From Aromatoleum bremense (GTDB taxonomy: Bacteria > Pseudomonadota > Gammaproteobacteria > Burkholderiales > Rhodocyclaceae), in contig NZ_CP059467.1 in the NCBI RefSeq assembly GCF_017894365.1, forward strand, positions 2,170,001 to 2,234,000: 64,000 bases of DNA, written 5' to 3'. This document shows, one piece after another, positions 34,511 through 43,927 of this stretch. Both the position numbers and the translations under genes were made by a program. The notes below the pieces were generated by a model, which searched no databases, had not been told where the DNA came from, and saw only the letters and a program-made list of their open reading frames with translations. Position 1 is the first letter of the stretch. Every line of letters starts with the position of its first letter.

Positions 34511-35389
34511 TCATTCCCGCAGCAGGAAGTTCTCGAGCGCCGCGGCGACCTGCTCCGGCTGGTCGTGCTGGAGATTGTGGCCGGCGCCGGTCACGGTTGC
34601 GACCCGCACGTCGGCGAAACATGCGAGCCGCTGCCGGTATTCGTCCGAAGCCGCGGGGAATCGGTCGAGCACGTAGCCTTGGTCCGAGACCAGCAGCAGC
34701 ACCGGCGCCGTGATCGCGCGCCAGCAGGCCATCGTGTCCTCGAGGCGGTACGGTGCAGGCGCGGCGGTCTTGTGCCAGGGGTCGCAAGCCATTTCGACTT
34801 GCCCGTCAGGCAGCACGCGGCCGACGTTTCGCGCGAGGAATGCCGCACGCTCCTCCGTCAGCCGCGGGTTGGCCTGCTGCAGGCGCCGCGCCAGCGCGTC
34901 GTGATCCGCATAGCGCCGCAACTGCGGGTCGGCCAGCACGGCGTCGAGCCACTGGTCGAGGCGCTTCGGCGCTTCGTCGGCGCTACCGTCCTTGAGACCG
35001 AGAACGTCGAGTATCGCCACCTGCGACACGCGTTGGGGCCGCGCCCCCGAATACACGCCGGCGATATTCCCGCCCATGCTGTGGCCGACGAGGCGCGCCG
35101 GGCGGTCCGGCGAATAATGCGCGAGCAGGGCGTCGAGATCAGCGTAGTAATCGGGAAACCAGTACGGCCGGCGCAGCCACTCGCTCGCGCCGTAGCCCCG
35201 CCAGTCGGGCGCGATGACGTGCCAGTCCTTTGCGAGCGCGGCGACGACAAACTGGAACGTCGCCGAGCTGTCCATCCAGCCATGCAGGAAGAACACCGGC
35301 GGCGCGTCGGGAGCGCCCCAGTGCCGGACGTTGTAGCGCAGCCCGCGCACATCGAGCTGCTCGCATCGGGATTCGGGATTCGATTTCAT
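34511..35389 (-). CDS. alpha/beta-fold hydrolase
   Basis: 292 residues. The oxyanion HG motif is FFLHGWMDSSATFQ, the nucleophile elbow is VGHSMGGNIAG (Ser about 103), the acid is in LLVSDQGYVLDRF and the His is in GAGHNLQHDQPE. A lid segment lies between residues 130 and 200. The substrate is unknown; the likeness to MEST/epoxide-hydrolase-type enzymes is only general. It is the last gene of the tlpA-transglutaminase-hydrolase strand set, 64 bp after the transglutaminase gene. Confidence 0.88.
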   Translation of the reverse strand: MKSNPESRCEQLDVRGLRYNVRHWGAPDAPPVFFLHGWMDSSATFQFVVAALAKDWHVIAPDWRGYGASEWLRRPYWFPDYYADLDALLAHYSPDRPARLVGHSMGGNIAGVYSGARPQRVSQVAILDVLGLKDGSADEAPKRLDQWLDAVLADPQLRRYADHDALARRLQQANPRLTEERAAFLARNVGRVLPDGQVEMACDPWHKTAAPAPYRLEDTMACWRAITAPVLLLVSDQGYVLDRFPAASDEYRQRLACFADVRVATVTGAGHNLQHDQPEQVAAALENFLLRE

Positions 35390-35453
35390 GACGGCAATGG
35401 TAGCAGCGCACGGGCCGGGACTGGCGCGAGCCGGTGCGCTGCAGCGGCCGCCC

Positions 35454-36566
35454 TCAGGCGAGAGTGACTTCCCGTGCCGTCAGCGAATAGCGGAAAGCCG
35501 CCGGGTCGAGGCTGTCGAAGCGCGTTCCGCCGCTTTCGCCCTGCGGATACATCAGGTACGGCGCCTGCGGTCCGCTGCTGCCCGGCAGGCGCACGTCGTG
35601 GGCGAAGTTGTAGCCGAGCCAGTTCATCTCCCACGCGCCGAACAACACGCGGCGCGCGGTTGCGACTTTCGGGTCGTCGAGCGCGAGGCCGCCCGGCGGT
35701 TCCTCGAGCACGACCTTGCGCACGTCCGCCGGATCGACCGGCACCCAGCCGAACTGCTCGAGCCAGACTTCGGCACGACAATGCTGTGCTTTCGAGACGT
35801 CGCCGCTCTTGCCGAGGCTTTTGTAGCCGAAACGCGAGTCGGCGACGCGCACGCCATACACGTCGCGTGCCGGCAGGCCTGCGGCGCGCGCGAGCCCGAC
35901 ATACAGGGCGTTCAGATCCGCGCACTTGCCGGAAAGATCGCGGTTTTCGAGCATCGTGCGGATGTCGCCGAGGCCGCAGCCGCGGGTCTTTGGGTTGCGG
36001 AACGTGTTGTCGACGATCCACTCGTAAATTGCCCGTGCGCGCGCCTCGTCGCTGGTCGCGCCGCGCACGATCGACTCTGCCGTGTCGCGCACGACACCGT
36101 CGGTCGGAATCAGCGCGGTGGGGCGGGTGTATAACGCCCGTTCGGCCGCCGGCAACTCGCGCGCGGGCCCCGGGCGGGTGAAGTCGACGGCCCGGTCGCA
36201 GGTCGCGAAGCGGCTGACGACTTCGAGCAGCGGGCTCACGGCGCCCGGCGCCCATTCGGCCTGCAGCATCGCGGCGCCGTAGTCCGCTTCGGTGACGACG
36301 CGCATCGTATCGGCATTGCCCCGCCACAGGTTGCCCATCGGGCGTATCCATTGGGGATCGTCGATGGACGGCAACGGCACCCAGACGCGCGTCGGGTCGC
36401 CGCTCGCGGCGGGCTCGATGCGGCTCGTCAATTCGAAAACGCGCCAGCCGTTGGCGGGGTGGGGCGCGAAAGGCTGCGCTGTCGCGGAGTCGGCGGCGCG
36501 GCTCCAGGCCGGGAGCGCGAGGCTGGCGGCGAGGGCGGAGGTTTTGAGGAAATTCCTGCGGTCCAT
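35454..36566 (-). CDS. Tat-exported transglutaminase-like protein
   Basis: 370 residues from ATG 36566. MDRRNFLKTSALAASLALPA is a Tat signal (RRNFLK). The transglutaminase core carries Cys in LSGKCADLNALYVGL, His in QHCRAEVWLEQFGWV and Asp in VPVDPADV, about residues 210-275. These proteases or acyltransferases work on peptides or proteins in the periplasm. It starts 14 bp after the stop of the TlpA-like gene; the thioredoxin partner may keep its catalytic Cys reduced. Confidence 0.9.
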   Translation of the reverse strand: MDRRNFLKTSALAASLALPAWSRAADSATAQPFAPHPANGWRVFELTSRIEPAASGDPTRVWVPLPSIDDPQWIRPMGNLWRGNADTMRVVTEADYGAAMLQAEWAPGAVSPLLEVVSRFATCDRAVDFTRPGPARELPAAERALYTRPTALIPTDGVVRDTAESIVRGATSDEARARAIYEWIVDNTFRNPKTRGCGLGDIRTMLENRDLSGKCADLNALYVGLARAAGLPARDVYGVRVADSRFGYKSLGKSGDVSKAQHCRAEVWLEQFGWVPVDPADVRKVVLEEPPGGLALDDPKVATARRVLFGAWEMNWLGYNFAHDVRLPGSSGPQAPYLMYPQGESGGTRFDSLDPAAFRYSLTAREVTLA

Positions 36567-36580
36567 GACAATCGTCCTGA

Positions 36581-37141
36581 TCAGTGTGGTGTGGGGTCGT
36601 TCGGGGGCGCCACGAGCGTCATGACGCGCTCGCGCACGGCGGGGTCGTTCCAGTCGAGTTCGCCGCGTATGCGGTGGCGGGGCCGGTGGGAGGCGTCGAG
36701 GAGAAACGTCGTCGGGAGGAAGCGCACGTCCCAGGCGCGGGCGATGATCTGTTCGGGGTCGGCGACGACGAGCGGGTCGAGGCCGCGCGCGGCGAAGAAC
36801 CGGCGCACGTCGCCCTCGCGGTCGGCGACCGCGACGGTGAGCAGCGCGAGGCCCGCTTCGGCAGCGTCGAGGCGCACCAGCGCGGGCATTTCGGCGCGGC
36901 ACGGCTCGCACCAGGTCGCCCAGAAATTGACGAGTACCGCCCGGTTTCGCAGCGGTTCCAGCGCCGCCTGCAGCACCGCGGGGCGTGCATCGCGCGGATC
37001 CACCGCCACCGCTTCGAAGCGGCCGGGCGCGCCCGTGCCGCGAGTTGCGGCGACGAGCGTCGTCGGCGCAGCAGCAAGCGCCGCGAAGCTCGCGAGCGAC
37101 GCCAGCGTGCGCCTGCGCAAGGCGCGACTGATGTCGGACAT
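36581..37141 (-). CDS. TlpA/ResA-like periplasmic thioredoxin
   Basis: 186 residues from ATG 37141; the longer frame has no signal. An RRRTLASLASFAALAAAP N-terminus looks like a Tat signal. The CxxC is in FWATWCEPCRAEMPALV (about residues 87-103), and the cis-Pro lies in RFLPTTFLLD. It reduces or oxidises disulfides in the periplasm. It is followed by the transglutaminase gene, which has an active-site Cys. A perfect 10-bp inverted repeat lies about 110 bp upstream. Confidence 0.9.
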   Translation of the reverse strand: MSDISRALRRRTLASLASFAALAAAPTTLVAATRGTGAPGRFEAVAVDPRDARPAVLQAALEPLRNRAVLVNFWATWCEPCRAEMPALVRLDAAEAGLALLTVAVADREGDVRRFFAARGLDPLVVADPEQIIARAWDVRFLPTTFLLDASHRPRHRIRGELDWNDPAVRERVMTLVAPPNDPTPH

Positions 37142-37252
37142 TGTCGTGTCCCGATTCCTGTCAGCCGCCCCGGCGCGGAAGCCGCCGGGGCTTAAATTGA
37201 GCGTGCGCGTTCGCGACGCCCATCGAAGAGGGCGGTACACAGACCGCCGGCC

Positions 37253-37287
37253 CGGTTCCGGGCATATCAATGATGTACCCGGAACCG
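37253..37287. promoter_or_regulatory. 10-bp perfect inverted repeat in the 37142-37437 gap
   Basis: CGGTTCCGGG (37253-37262) and CCCGGAACCG (37278-37287) flank 15 bases. The spacing, about two helical turns, fits a dimeric regulator's operator. It sits between the tlpA start and the creA stop, so it could control tlpA. No terminator T-run follows. The rest of the 296-bp gap shows no gene. Confidence 0.5.
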
Positions 37288-37437
37288 CGGACGCCGGAAC
37301 ATCCGCTGGCATTTTCCGGCCGATGAGCGACAACGCCCGGCCGGACCGCGCATTATCGCCGCTGCAGCCGGATTTCAGAACCGGTCAGTGGCAGAACTTT
37401 GCGGGGACGCTTGCGGGGAGGGGGAGCAGCGGCGCCG

Positions 37438-37944
37438 TCAGCGACGGAGCGGGATCGGCGTTGCCCGTTCGACCGCCACGGCGGTGATGCTGTTCTTCGG
37501 GCTGCCTTCGATGAGCTTGTCGGAATAGGTGAGATAAACCAGGACGTTGCGGCGCACATCGACCATGCGCACGACCTGCAGCCGCTTGAACAGCACCGAC
37601 AAGCGCTCGGAGAATACTTCCTCCTGCTGCGGCAGCGGTTCGCGCGTGCGGATCGGGCCGACCTGGCGGCACGCGATCGACGCTTCCGCGAGGTCTTCCG
37701 CAAGACCGACCGCGCCCGACAGTCCACCGGTCTTCGCGCGCGACACGTAGCACGTCACGCCCTCGACGCGCGGGTCGTCGTACGCTTCGACGACGACCTT
37801 GTGGTTCGGGCCGATCAGCTTCCACACCGTCGATACTTCGCCGACCGATTCCGCCCGCAGCGGCAGCGGCACGGCCGCGATCAGGGCAAGGATGGCGGCG
37901 AGGCGGCGGGCGCGCAGGGCGGGGCGGGGACGGGAAGATCTCAT
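37438..37944 (-). CDS. creA: CreA family periplasmic protein
   Basis: 168 residues from ATG 37944, which gives a clean signal peptide ([19 protein letters not shown]) cut before [16 protein letters not shown]. CreA signatures: [29 protein letters not shown] and [19 protein letters not shown]. Function of CreA is unknown. An upstream in-frame ATG at 37992 overlaps the arfB stop, so the pair could be coupled. Confidence 0.92.
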   Translation of the reverse strand: MRSSRPRPALRARRLAAILALIAAVPLPLRAESVGEVSTVWKLIGPNHKVVVEAYDDPRVEGVTCYVSRAKTGGLSGAVGLAEDLAEASIACRQVGPIRTREPLPQQEEVFSERLSVLFKRLQVVRMVDVRRNVLVYLTYSDKLIEGSPKNSITAVAVERATPIPLRR

Positions 37945-37988
37945 GGGCTGCGGTCCTGTGCGGGAAAGTGAGGTTTTCGGGTCATTCA

Positions 37989-38414
37989 TCATTCGTCGAT
38001 CGACGTGCGACGCGTCCGTTGCCGCTTGCGTTCGCCCTGCGTCCGCTTCGCTTCGAGCCGCCGGATCTTTGCTGCCCTGGTCGGACGCGTCGCGACCCGC
38101 GCGAGCGGTTTTTCATGGGCGCGGGCGATCAGCTCCGCGAGCCGGGCGCGCGCGTCGGCGCGGTTGCGGTCCTGGGTGCGGAAACGCTGGGCGCAGATCA
38201 CGATCACGCCTTCGGACGTCGCGCGGCGCCCCGCCAGTTTCAGCAGGCGGGCGCGGACATCGTCGGGCAGCGACGGCGAATGCGCGGCGTCGAAGCGCAG
38301 TTCCACCGCCGTGGAGACCTTGTTGACATTCTGCCCGCCGGGGCCGGACGCGCGGATGAAGCGCTCTTCGAGTTCCTCTTCGGGCAGCGGCGACAGGAGC
38401 GGGACATCGACCAT
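37989..38414 (-). CDS. arfB: alternative ribosome-rescue factor ArfB (YaeJ)
   Basis: 141 residues. The GGQ motif ([18 protein letters not shown], near residue 26) catalyses peptidyl-tRNA hydrolysis on stalled ribosomes; the Arg/Lys-rich C-terminal tail ([20 protein letters not shown]) enters the mRNA channel. Length equals the family. It is followed by creA. Confidence 0.95.
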   Translation of the reverse strand: MVDVPLLSPLPEEELEERFIRASGPGGQNVNKVSTAVELRFDAAHSPSLPDDVRARLLKLAGRRATSEGVIVICAQRFRTQDRNRADARARLAELIARAHEKPLARVATRPTRAAKIRRLEAKRTQGERKRQRTRRTSIDE

Positions 38415-38500
38415 GGGCGACAGTATAGACCGCGGGACCGGGCGCCCTGGGACGGCGCCCGGTCGTGCCGGTCCCCGCCCCCAGCCTCGCCCGGTTCGCC

Positions 38501-39163
38501 TTACGAGGCGTGCAGCGACTGCAGGATCGCGGCGCCCAGCGTCGCCTGCGACTGCGCGCCCGACACCGCGAGTTTGCGGTTGAAGATGAAGAACGGAACG
38601 GCGGTGATGCCCTGCTTGCGGATCTGGCCCGCCATCCGCCTGACCGCCGCCGCATCGTCGTCGCTTTCGAGATAGGCGAGGACGGTTTCGCGCTCGTCAC
38701 CGGCCGCGGCAGCGATATCCGCGAGCGTGGCGCTATCGCCGAGGTCGCGGCCGTCGCGGAAATGGGCGGCGAACAACGCGTGGCCGAGTGCGTTGACATG
38801 TTCCTGGGTGTGGCCGAGCGATTGTGCCCGGTAAGTCAGGCGATGCGCCTTCAGCGTGTTCGGACGGGTCGCGATGCGATCGAAAGCGAAAGTCACGCCA
38901 TCGGGCGCGCCGGCTTCCACGATCCGGGCGAGGACTTCGTCGGCTTGGCGCCGCCCGCCGAACTTCGCGTCGAGGAACGGCCGATAGGGCACTCCGGCTG
39001 CCGGCGTGTCCGGATCGAGGAAGAACGGCAGCCGGTTCACGCGTATTTCTTCGAGGTCGGCGACGCCGTGGCCGACCTCCTCGATGGCCTGGCGCAGACG
39101 CTCGTTGCCGATGAAGCACCACGGGCAGACGAAGTCGGAAACGAAATCGATATCGAGAATCAT
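38501..39163 (-). CDS. FrnE-type DsbA-family oxidoreductase
   Basis: 220 residues from ATG 39163. The redox motif is DFVCPWCFIGNERL (CPWC near residue 12) and the cis-Pro lies in GITAVPFFIFNRKLAVSGAQ. No signal peptide, so it is cytosolic like FrnE of polyketide and stress contexts. It follows the DnaJ-like gene by 43 bp on the same strand. The TQEHVNALGHALFAAHF helical insert is standard for the family. Confidence 0.92.
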   Translation of the reverse strand: MILDIDFVSDFVCPWCFIGNERLRQAIEEVGHGVADLEEIRVNRLPFFLDPDTPAAGVPYRPFLDAKFGGRRQADEVLARIVEAGAPDGVTFAFDRIATRPNTLKAHRLTYRAQSLGHTQEHVNALGHALFAAHFRDGRDLGDSATLADIAAAAGDERETVLAYLESDDDAAAVRRMAGQIRKQGITAVPFFIFNRKLAVSGAQSQATLGAAILQSLHAS

Positions 39164-39206
39164 GGAGGTTTTCTGTCGATTGGACCGTACGGGACGGCCG
39201 GAGAGC

Positions 39207-40238
39207 TCAGCGTGTTTCGGGGATGTCCGGGAGCCAGCGCGCTTCCCAGCTTGCCACATCCGGCAAGTGGCGGGACAGGGTGTTCTGCAGGCGGCTTTCG
39301 GCGCGATCGAGCAGGGCGAGGATTTCCGCGTCGGGCGCTTCGGGCAGCACCGGGACCAGCCGCACGATCAGGGCGCCTGCGCGCTGTCCGGCGCGCCCGG
39401 GAAAACCGGCACCCTTGACCCTCAGTTCGCGCGTCGTCGCCCGTCCGGGTTCGAGCTTCAGGTGGCGAACGCCGTCCGGCAGCGGAATCGGCAACTCGCC
39501 CCCCAGCAGCATCCTGAACGCGCTGACCGGGCGGCTCAGTATCAGGTCGCGACCGTCGAGCCGGTACAGCGCGTGCGGCGCCAGAACGACACGCAGGACC
39601 AGGTCTCCCGGCTCGCCGCCGGCGCGATCGCAGTCTTCGCCGGCCCCGGCGACCCGCAGTTCGTCGCCGTCGAGGACGCCGGCCGGAATCCAGACACGGA
39701 GCGTCCGCGCTGCGCGCGCCTGCCCGCTGCCGTGACAGGCCGCGCAGGCCTGCCTGCTCAGATAGCCGCGGCCCCCGCAATCGCCGCAGGGGGCGAGGCT
39801 CCTGCCATGGCGGACACGTCCCGAGCCGTGGCAGGTGGCGCACAGCCGGGTATGGCGCAGCACTTCCTCGCCGCTGCCGCCACAGGCATCGCACGGAATT
39901 TCATCGGCGATCGTGAACGCTTTCTCGCCGCCGGCGAACGCTTCTTCCACGCTCAGCACCAAGTCCTCGTGACGGTCGGCCCCGCGCGGCGGGGCTTCGG
40001 GAGGCGCATCGCCGGCCTCCGTGGCGTGGCGCGCCGCTGCCGGCGCCCGGCCGCGTGAATGTCCGGCGAGAAGGTCCTCGTAGGCGGCGCGCAGGCGCTT
40101 GAAATGCTCGATCGCGGCCGGATCGGCATTGCGGTCGGGGTGCCAGCGCATCGCGAGGCGGCGAAAAGCGTGCTTGATTTCGCGTTCCCCGGCGCCCGGG
40201 GACAGACCGAGGAGGCTATGGGGGTCGGTGCGCGACAT
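39207..40238 (-). CDS. DnaJ-type co-chaperone with Zn finger, G/F linker missing
   Basis: 343 residues. The J domain at the N-terminus has HPD (MRWHPDRNADP, about residues 33-35). Four CxxCxGxG-type repeats follow at about 116-180 (CDACGGSG, CATCHGSG, CGDCGGRG, CAACHGSG), then a DnaJ C-terminal domain. The Gly/Phe-rich linker of canonical DnaJ is replaced by an Ala/Pro/Arg-rich stretch (about 62-90). A second DnaJ for specific clients is likely; the housekeeping dnaKJ operon is not here. Confidence 0.88.
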   Translation of the reverse strand: MSRTDPHSLLGLSPGAGEREIKHAFRRLAMRWHPDRNADPAAIEHFKRLRAAYEDLLAGHSRGRAPAAARHATEAGDAPPEAPPRGADRHEDLVLSVEEAFAGGEKAFTIADEIPCDACGGSGEEVLRHTRLCATCHGSGRVRHGRSLAPCGDCGGRGYLSRQACAACHGSGQARAARTLRVWIPAGVLDGDELRVAGAGEDCDRAGGEPGDLVLRVVLAPHALYRLDGRDLILSRPVSAFRMLLGGELPIPLPDGVRHLKLEPGRATTRELRVKGAGFPGRAGQRAGALIVRLVPVLPEAPDAEILALLDRAESRLQNTLSRHLPDVASWEARWLPDIPETR

Positions 40239-40502
40239 TACACGCGAAAAAAGAGTTCATCGTCAGGAGTCCGGCGCAGCAAAGTGGGACAGGGTAACGC
40301 CTGACTCGCGCTCCGTCGAATCCCGCTGCGCGCGAGGGATCGACGTCTTTGCCCCCGGCGCCGGCCGGCTTCGACGCGGGGACCCTTGGTGATCGGCGGC
40401 ACGGGCTGGCACAATCGGCCCCGCGGATACTTTCATCCCGGTAAGCGAATCCTGCAAGAAACGACGGAGAGTGCGCCGCCTGCGGGTCGGCACGACGAAG
40501 AC

Positions 40503-41117
40503 ATGCCCGGAACCCTGATCATCATCACTGCGCCGTCGGGTGCAGGAAAAACGACGCTCGTCAGCGGTCTGCTCGAACGCGATCCGCAGGTGAATCTGTC
40601 GGTGTCCTACACGACGCGCGATCCGCGTCCCGGCGAGCGGGACGGACGCGAATACCACTTCGTCGATGTCGCGACGTTTCGCGCGCTGCGCGATCGCGGC
40701 GAGTTCCTCGAATGGGCCGAAGTGCATGGAAACTACTACGCTACTTCGAAGGTCTGGTTGAAACAGCAAATCGCGACCGGGCAAGACATCCTGCTCGAAA
40801 TCGACTGGCAGGGCGCGCAGCAGGTGCGCAAGAGCTTTCCCGACGCCGTCGGCGTGTTCATCCTGCCACCGTCGCTCGAAGAGCTGGAAGCCCGCCTGCG
40901 CGGGCGCGGCACCGACAGCGACGACGTGATCATGCGGCGGCTGCTCGGGGCGCGCGGCGAGATGCGTCATGTCGGGGAATTCGACTACGTTATACTCAAC
41001 AACGACTTGCAGTGTGCGATCGACGACCTCGTCGCGGTCGTGCGGGCTTCGCGCTTGCGTTATGCAAACCAGCACGCGCGACATCTGCAGTATTTCGATT
41101 TTCTTGAACAGGACTGA
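40503..41117 (+). CDS. gmk: guanylate kinase
   Basis: 204 residues from ATG 40503, the start that gives MPGTLIIITAPSGAGKTTLV. The P-loop is APSGAGKTT (about 10-18), GMP contacts are SYTTRDPRPGERDGREYHF, and EIDWQGAQQVRKSF is conserved. It phosphorylates GMP to GDP. rpoZ follows after 3 bp and spoT after another 25 bp. The 264-bp stretch upstream has no gene. The usual upstream neighbour yicC is 36.7 kb away. Confidence 0.97.
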   Translation: MPGTLIIITAPSGAGKTTLVSGLLERDPQVNLSVSYTTRDPRPGERDGREYHFVDVATFRALRDRGEFLEWAEVHGNYYATSKVWLKQQIATGQDILLEIDWQGAQQVRKSFPDAVGVFILPPSLEELEARLRGRGTDSDDVIMRRLLGARGEMRHVGEFDYVILNNDLQCAIDDLVAVVRASRLRYANQHARHLQYFDFLEQD

Positions 41118-41120
41118 ACC

Positions 41121-41336
41121 ATGGCTCGCATCACGATCGAAGATTGTCTGAAAAGGATCCCCAACCGCTTCCAGCTCACGCTGGCCGCGACCTACCGCGC
41201 GCGCCAGATCACGATCGGCTCCACGCCTCAGGTCGAGATTGAAAAGGGCGACAAGGACAAGCCGACCGTGATCGCGCTGCGCGAAATCGCGGCCGGAAAA
41301 GTCGGTCTGGAAGTCCTCAATCGCGGGCAGGCCTGA
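41121..41336 (+). CDS. rpoZ: RNA polymerase omega subunit
   Basis: 71 residues: [20 protein letters not shown] and [15 protein letters not shown] match RpoZ. It assists RNA polymerase assembly and forms part of a ppGpp site. It sits between gmk and spoT, the standard arrangement. Confidence 0.97.
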   Translation: MARITIEDCLKRIPNRFQLTLAATYRARQITIGSTPQVEIEKGDKDKPTVIALREIAAGKVGLEVLNRGQA

Positions 41337-41361
41337 CCCCTGCGGGGGGAGGGAACAGCCG

Positions 41362-43560
41362 ATGGACGCTGCAGCGATTCCCGCTCCGGGCCCTTTCGGT
41401 TCGCCGTCCGGCCCCCCCGTGTCGTCTGATTTCATCGCGCTCAGGAAGAAGCTCGGGACCTATCTGCGTCCCGAGGATGTCGAGAAGGTCGAGGCTGCCT
41501 ACCACTTCTCGGCGAGCGCCCACGAGGGGCAGCTGCGCATCAGTGGCGACCCGTACATTTCGCATCCGGTCGCCGTCGCCGACATCGTCGCCGACTGGCA
41601 CCTCGACGCCCAGGCGCTGATCGCCGCCCTCCTTCACGACGTGATGGAGGACACGCACATCTCGAAGCAGGAGATCGCCGAGCGCTTCGGCCGCACCGCC
41701 GCCGAGCTCGTCGATGGCCTGTCCAAGCTCGACAAGATCGAGTTCCGCTCGCACGAGGAAGCGCAGGCCGAGAACTTCCGCAAGATGCTGCTGGCGATGG
41801 CGAGCGACCTGCGGGTGATCCTCATCAAGCTCGCCGACCGCCTGCACAACATGCGCACGCTGCAGTGCGTGCGGTCCGCAAAGCGGCGCCGCATCGCCAG
41901 CGAGACGCTCGAGATCTACGCCCCGATCGCGAACCGGCTGGGCCTCAACAATCTCTACCGCGAGCTGCAGGAGCTCGCGTTCGAGCACAAGTACCCGATG
42001 CGCTACCGCGTGCTGTCGCGCGCGATCAAGGCGGCGCGCGGCAACCGCCGCGAGGTCGTCGGCAAGGTGCTGCAGGGCATCGAGGAGCGTCTGCCGCAAT
42101 GGGGCATCACGGCCGAAGTGCAGGGCCGCGAGAAGCACCTGTTCGGGATCTACCGCAAGATGGCCGAGAAGCGGCTGTCGTTCTCGCAGGTGCTCGACAT
42201 CTACGGCTTTCGCGTCATCGTGCGCGACGTGCCGAGCTGCTACCTCGCGATCGGCGCGCTGCATTCGATGTACAAGCCGGTGCCGGGCAAGTTCAAGGAC
42301 TACCTCGCGATCCCGAAGGCGAACGGCTACCAGTCGCTGCACACGACGCTGATCGGACCGTTCGGCACGCCGGTCGAAGTGCAGGTCCGCACCGCCGAGA
42401 TGCATCACATCGCCGAGACCGGCGTCGCCTCGCACTGGCTGTACAAGGAAGACGAGAAGACGCTCACCGAGCTGCAGCAGAAGACGCATTCGTGGTTGCA
42501 GTCGCTGCTCGAACTGCAGTCGGCCTCGGGCGGCGCGACCGAGTTCCTCGAGCACGTCAAGATCGATCTCTTCCCCGGCGAAGTGTACGTGTTCACGCCG
42601 CAGGGCAGGATCCTGTCGCTGCCGAAAGGCTCGACGCCGGTCGATTTCGCCTACGCGGTGCACACCGACATCGGCAACCGCTGCGTCGCCTGCCGCGTCA
42701 ACGGCGACCTGATGCCGCTGCGCACCGAACTGCACAACGGCGACCAGATCGAGATCATCACCGCCGCGCACGCGAATCCCAACCCGGCCTGGCTCGCGTA
42801 TGTGCGCACCGGCAAGGCGCGCGCGCAGATCCGCCACTTCCTCAAGGGCGCGCAGCAGGAAGAATCCGTCGCCCTCGGCGAGCGGCTGCTGAACCAGGCG
42901 CTGCGCCCGCACGGGCTGACGCTCGGACAGATCAGCACCTTCGCGTGGGAGCGTTTCCTGCGCGACCGCAGCATGCGCAGCAAGAAGGAAGTGTTTGCCG
43001 ACATCGGCCTCGGCCGGCGCCTGCCGGTCATCGTCGCGCGCCGCGTCGCGCAGGCGCAGGACCTCGAATCGGGCCGGCCGAACGTCATCAAGCCCAAGCC
43101 CGCCGGCGCGATCCTGATCCGCGGCAGCGAGGGCATCGCGGTGCAGCTCGCGCGCTGCTGCCAGCCGATCCCGGGAGACCCGATCATCGGCATGATCCGC
43201 AAGGGCCAGGGCCTCGAAGTCCACCTGCACGACTGCGCGGTGGTGGCGAAGCTGCGCAGCGACCGCGGACGCTGGGTCGACGTCGAGTGGGAGACGGGCG
43301 AAGACCGCCTGTTCGACGTCACGATCCGCGTGCTGACGCGCAACACCCGCGGCGTCCTCGCCAAGGTCGCGAGCGCGATCTCGGAGGAGGACTGCAACAT
43401 CCAGAACGTCAGCATGGACAACGAGCAGGGCATCTACACCGCGATCAACCTTGTGCTGCAGGTCCGCGACCGGATGCATCTGGCAAAAGTCATGCGCGGC
43501 GTGCGACGGGTGCCGGAAGTCGTGCGGATCGGGCGGCTCAAGGGCGACGTGCGCAGCTGA
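41362..43560 (+). CDS. spoT: bifunctional (p)ppGpp synthetase/hydrolase
   Basis: 732 residues, full length. The HD hydrolase domain has AALLHDVMEDTHIS and the metal-binding LADRLHNMRTL; the synthetase has KANGYQSLHTTLIGPFG and PVEVQVRTAEMHHIAE; a TGS domain (VYVFTPQGRILSLPKGSTPV), a helical part with the zinc-finger-like CCQPIPGDPIIG, and a C-terminal ACT domain follow. It makes and degrades the alarmone. It is the end of gmk-rpoZ-spoT. Confidence 0.96.
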   Translation: MDAAAIPAPGPFGSPSGPPVSSDFIALRKKLGTYLRPEDVEKVEAAYHFSASAHEGQLRISGDPYISHPVAVADIVADWHLDAQALIAALLHDVMEDTHISKQEIAERFGRTAAELVDGLSKLDKIEFRSHEEAQAENFRKMLLAMASDLRVILIKLADRLHNMRTLQCVRSAKRRRIASETLEIYAPIANRLGLNNLYRELQELAFEHKYPMRYRVLSRAIKAARGNRREVVGKVLQGIEERLPQWGITAEVQGREKHLFGIYRKMAEKRLSFSQVLDIYGFRVIVRDVPSCYLAIGALHSMYKPVPGKFKDYLAIPKANGYQSLHTTLIGPFGTPVEVQVRTAEMHHIAETGVASHWLYKEDEKTLTELQQKTHSWLQSLLELQSASGGATEFLEHVKIDLFPGEVYVFTPQGRILSLPKGSTPVDFAYAVHTDIGNRCVACRVNGDLMPLRTELHNGDQIEIITAAHANPNPAWLAYVRTGKARAQIRHFLKGAQQEESVALGERLLNQALRPHGLTLGQISTFAWERFLRDRSMRSKKEVFADIGLGRRLPVIVARRVAQAQDLESGRPNVIKPKPAGAILIRGSEGIAVQLARCCQPIPGDPIIGMIRKGQGLEVHLHDCAVVAKLRSDRGRWVDVEWETGEDRLFDVTIRVLTRNTRGVLAKVASAISEEDCNIQNVSMDNEQGIYTAINLVLQVRDRMHLAKVMRGVRRVPEVVRIGRLKGDVRS

Positions 43561-43658
43561 CCGGGCGGCGAGGCTGCGGTGCGGCCTGCGGTACACCGAT
43601 CGCGATTGGCGCATTCGGGACGCTCGCCTACAATTGCCGATCTTTCCGGGAGCAATGC

Positions 43659-43847
43659 ATGGCGATCTACGAATCCGAACACACCAAATTCATGCGCGAG
43701 TGGCTGGCGAAGCATCCGCAGGAAATCGAGGAACAGCGCAAGGGCCGCGCCCTGTGGTGGGACAAGCCGCAGGACGTCGTCGCGCAGGCGCGCCTCGACC
43801 AGTCGAAAGTGCCGGTCAAGCCCTATTACTACGATATCAACCACTGA
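43659..43847 (+). CDS. DUF3460 family small protein
   Basis: 62 residues from ATG 43659 with GGGAG 7 bases upstream. MAIYESEHTKFMREWLAKHP and the ending PVKPYYYDINH fit the DUF3460 family of betaproteobacteria. No function is known. It stands between spoT and the DnaQ fusion gene. Confidence 0.85.
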   Translation: MAIYESEHTKFMREWLAKHPQEIEEQRKGRALWWDKPQDVVAQARLDQSKVPVKPYYYDINH

Positions 43848-43927
43848 CGCGCGCCACCCGCGCCGCGGCACGCAACGCCTGATTGTGGAGCGGGTCGGAC
43901 GCACGAACGTGTCTGACCGATGCCGCC

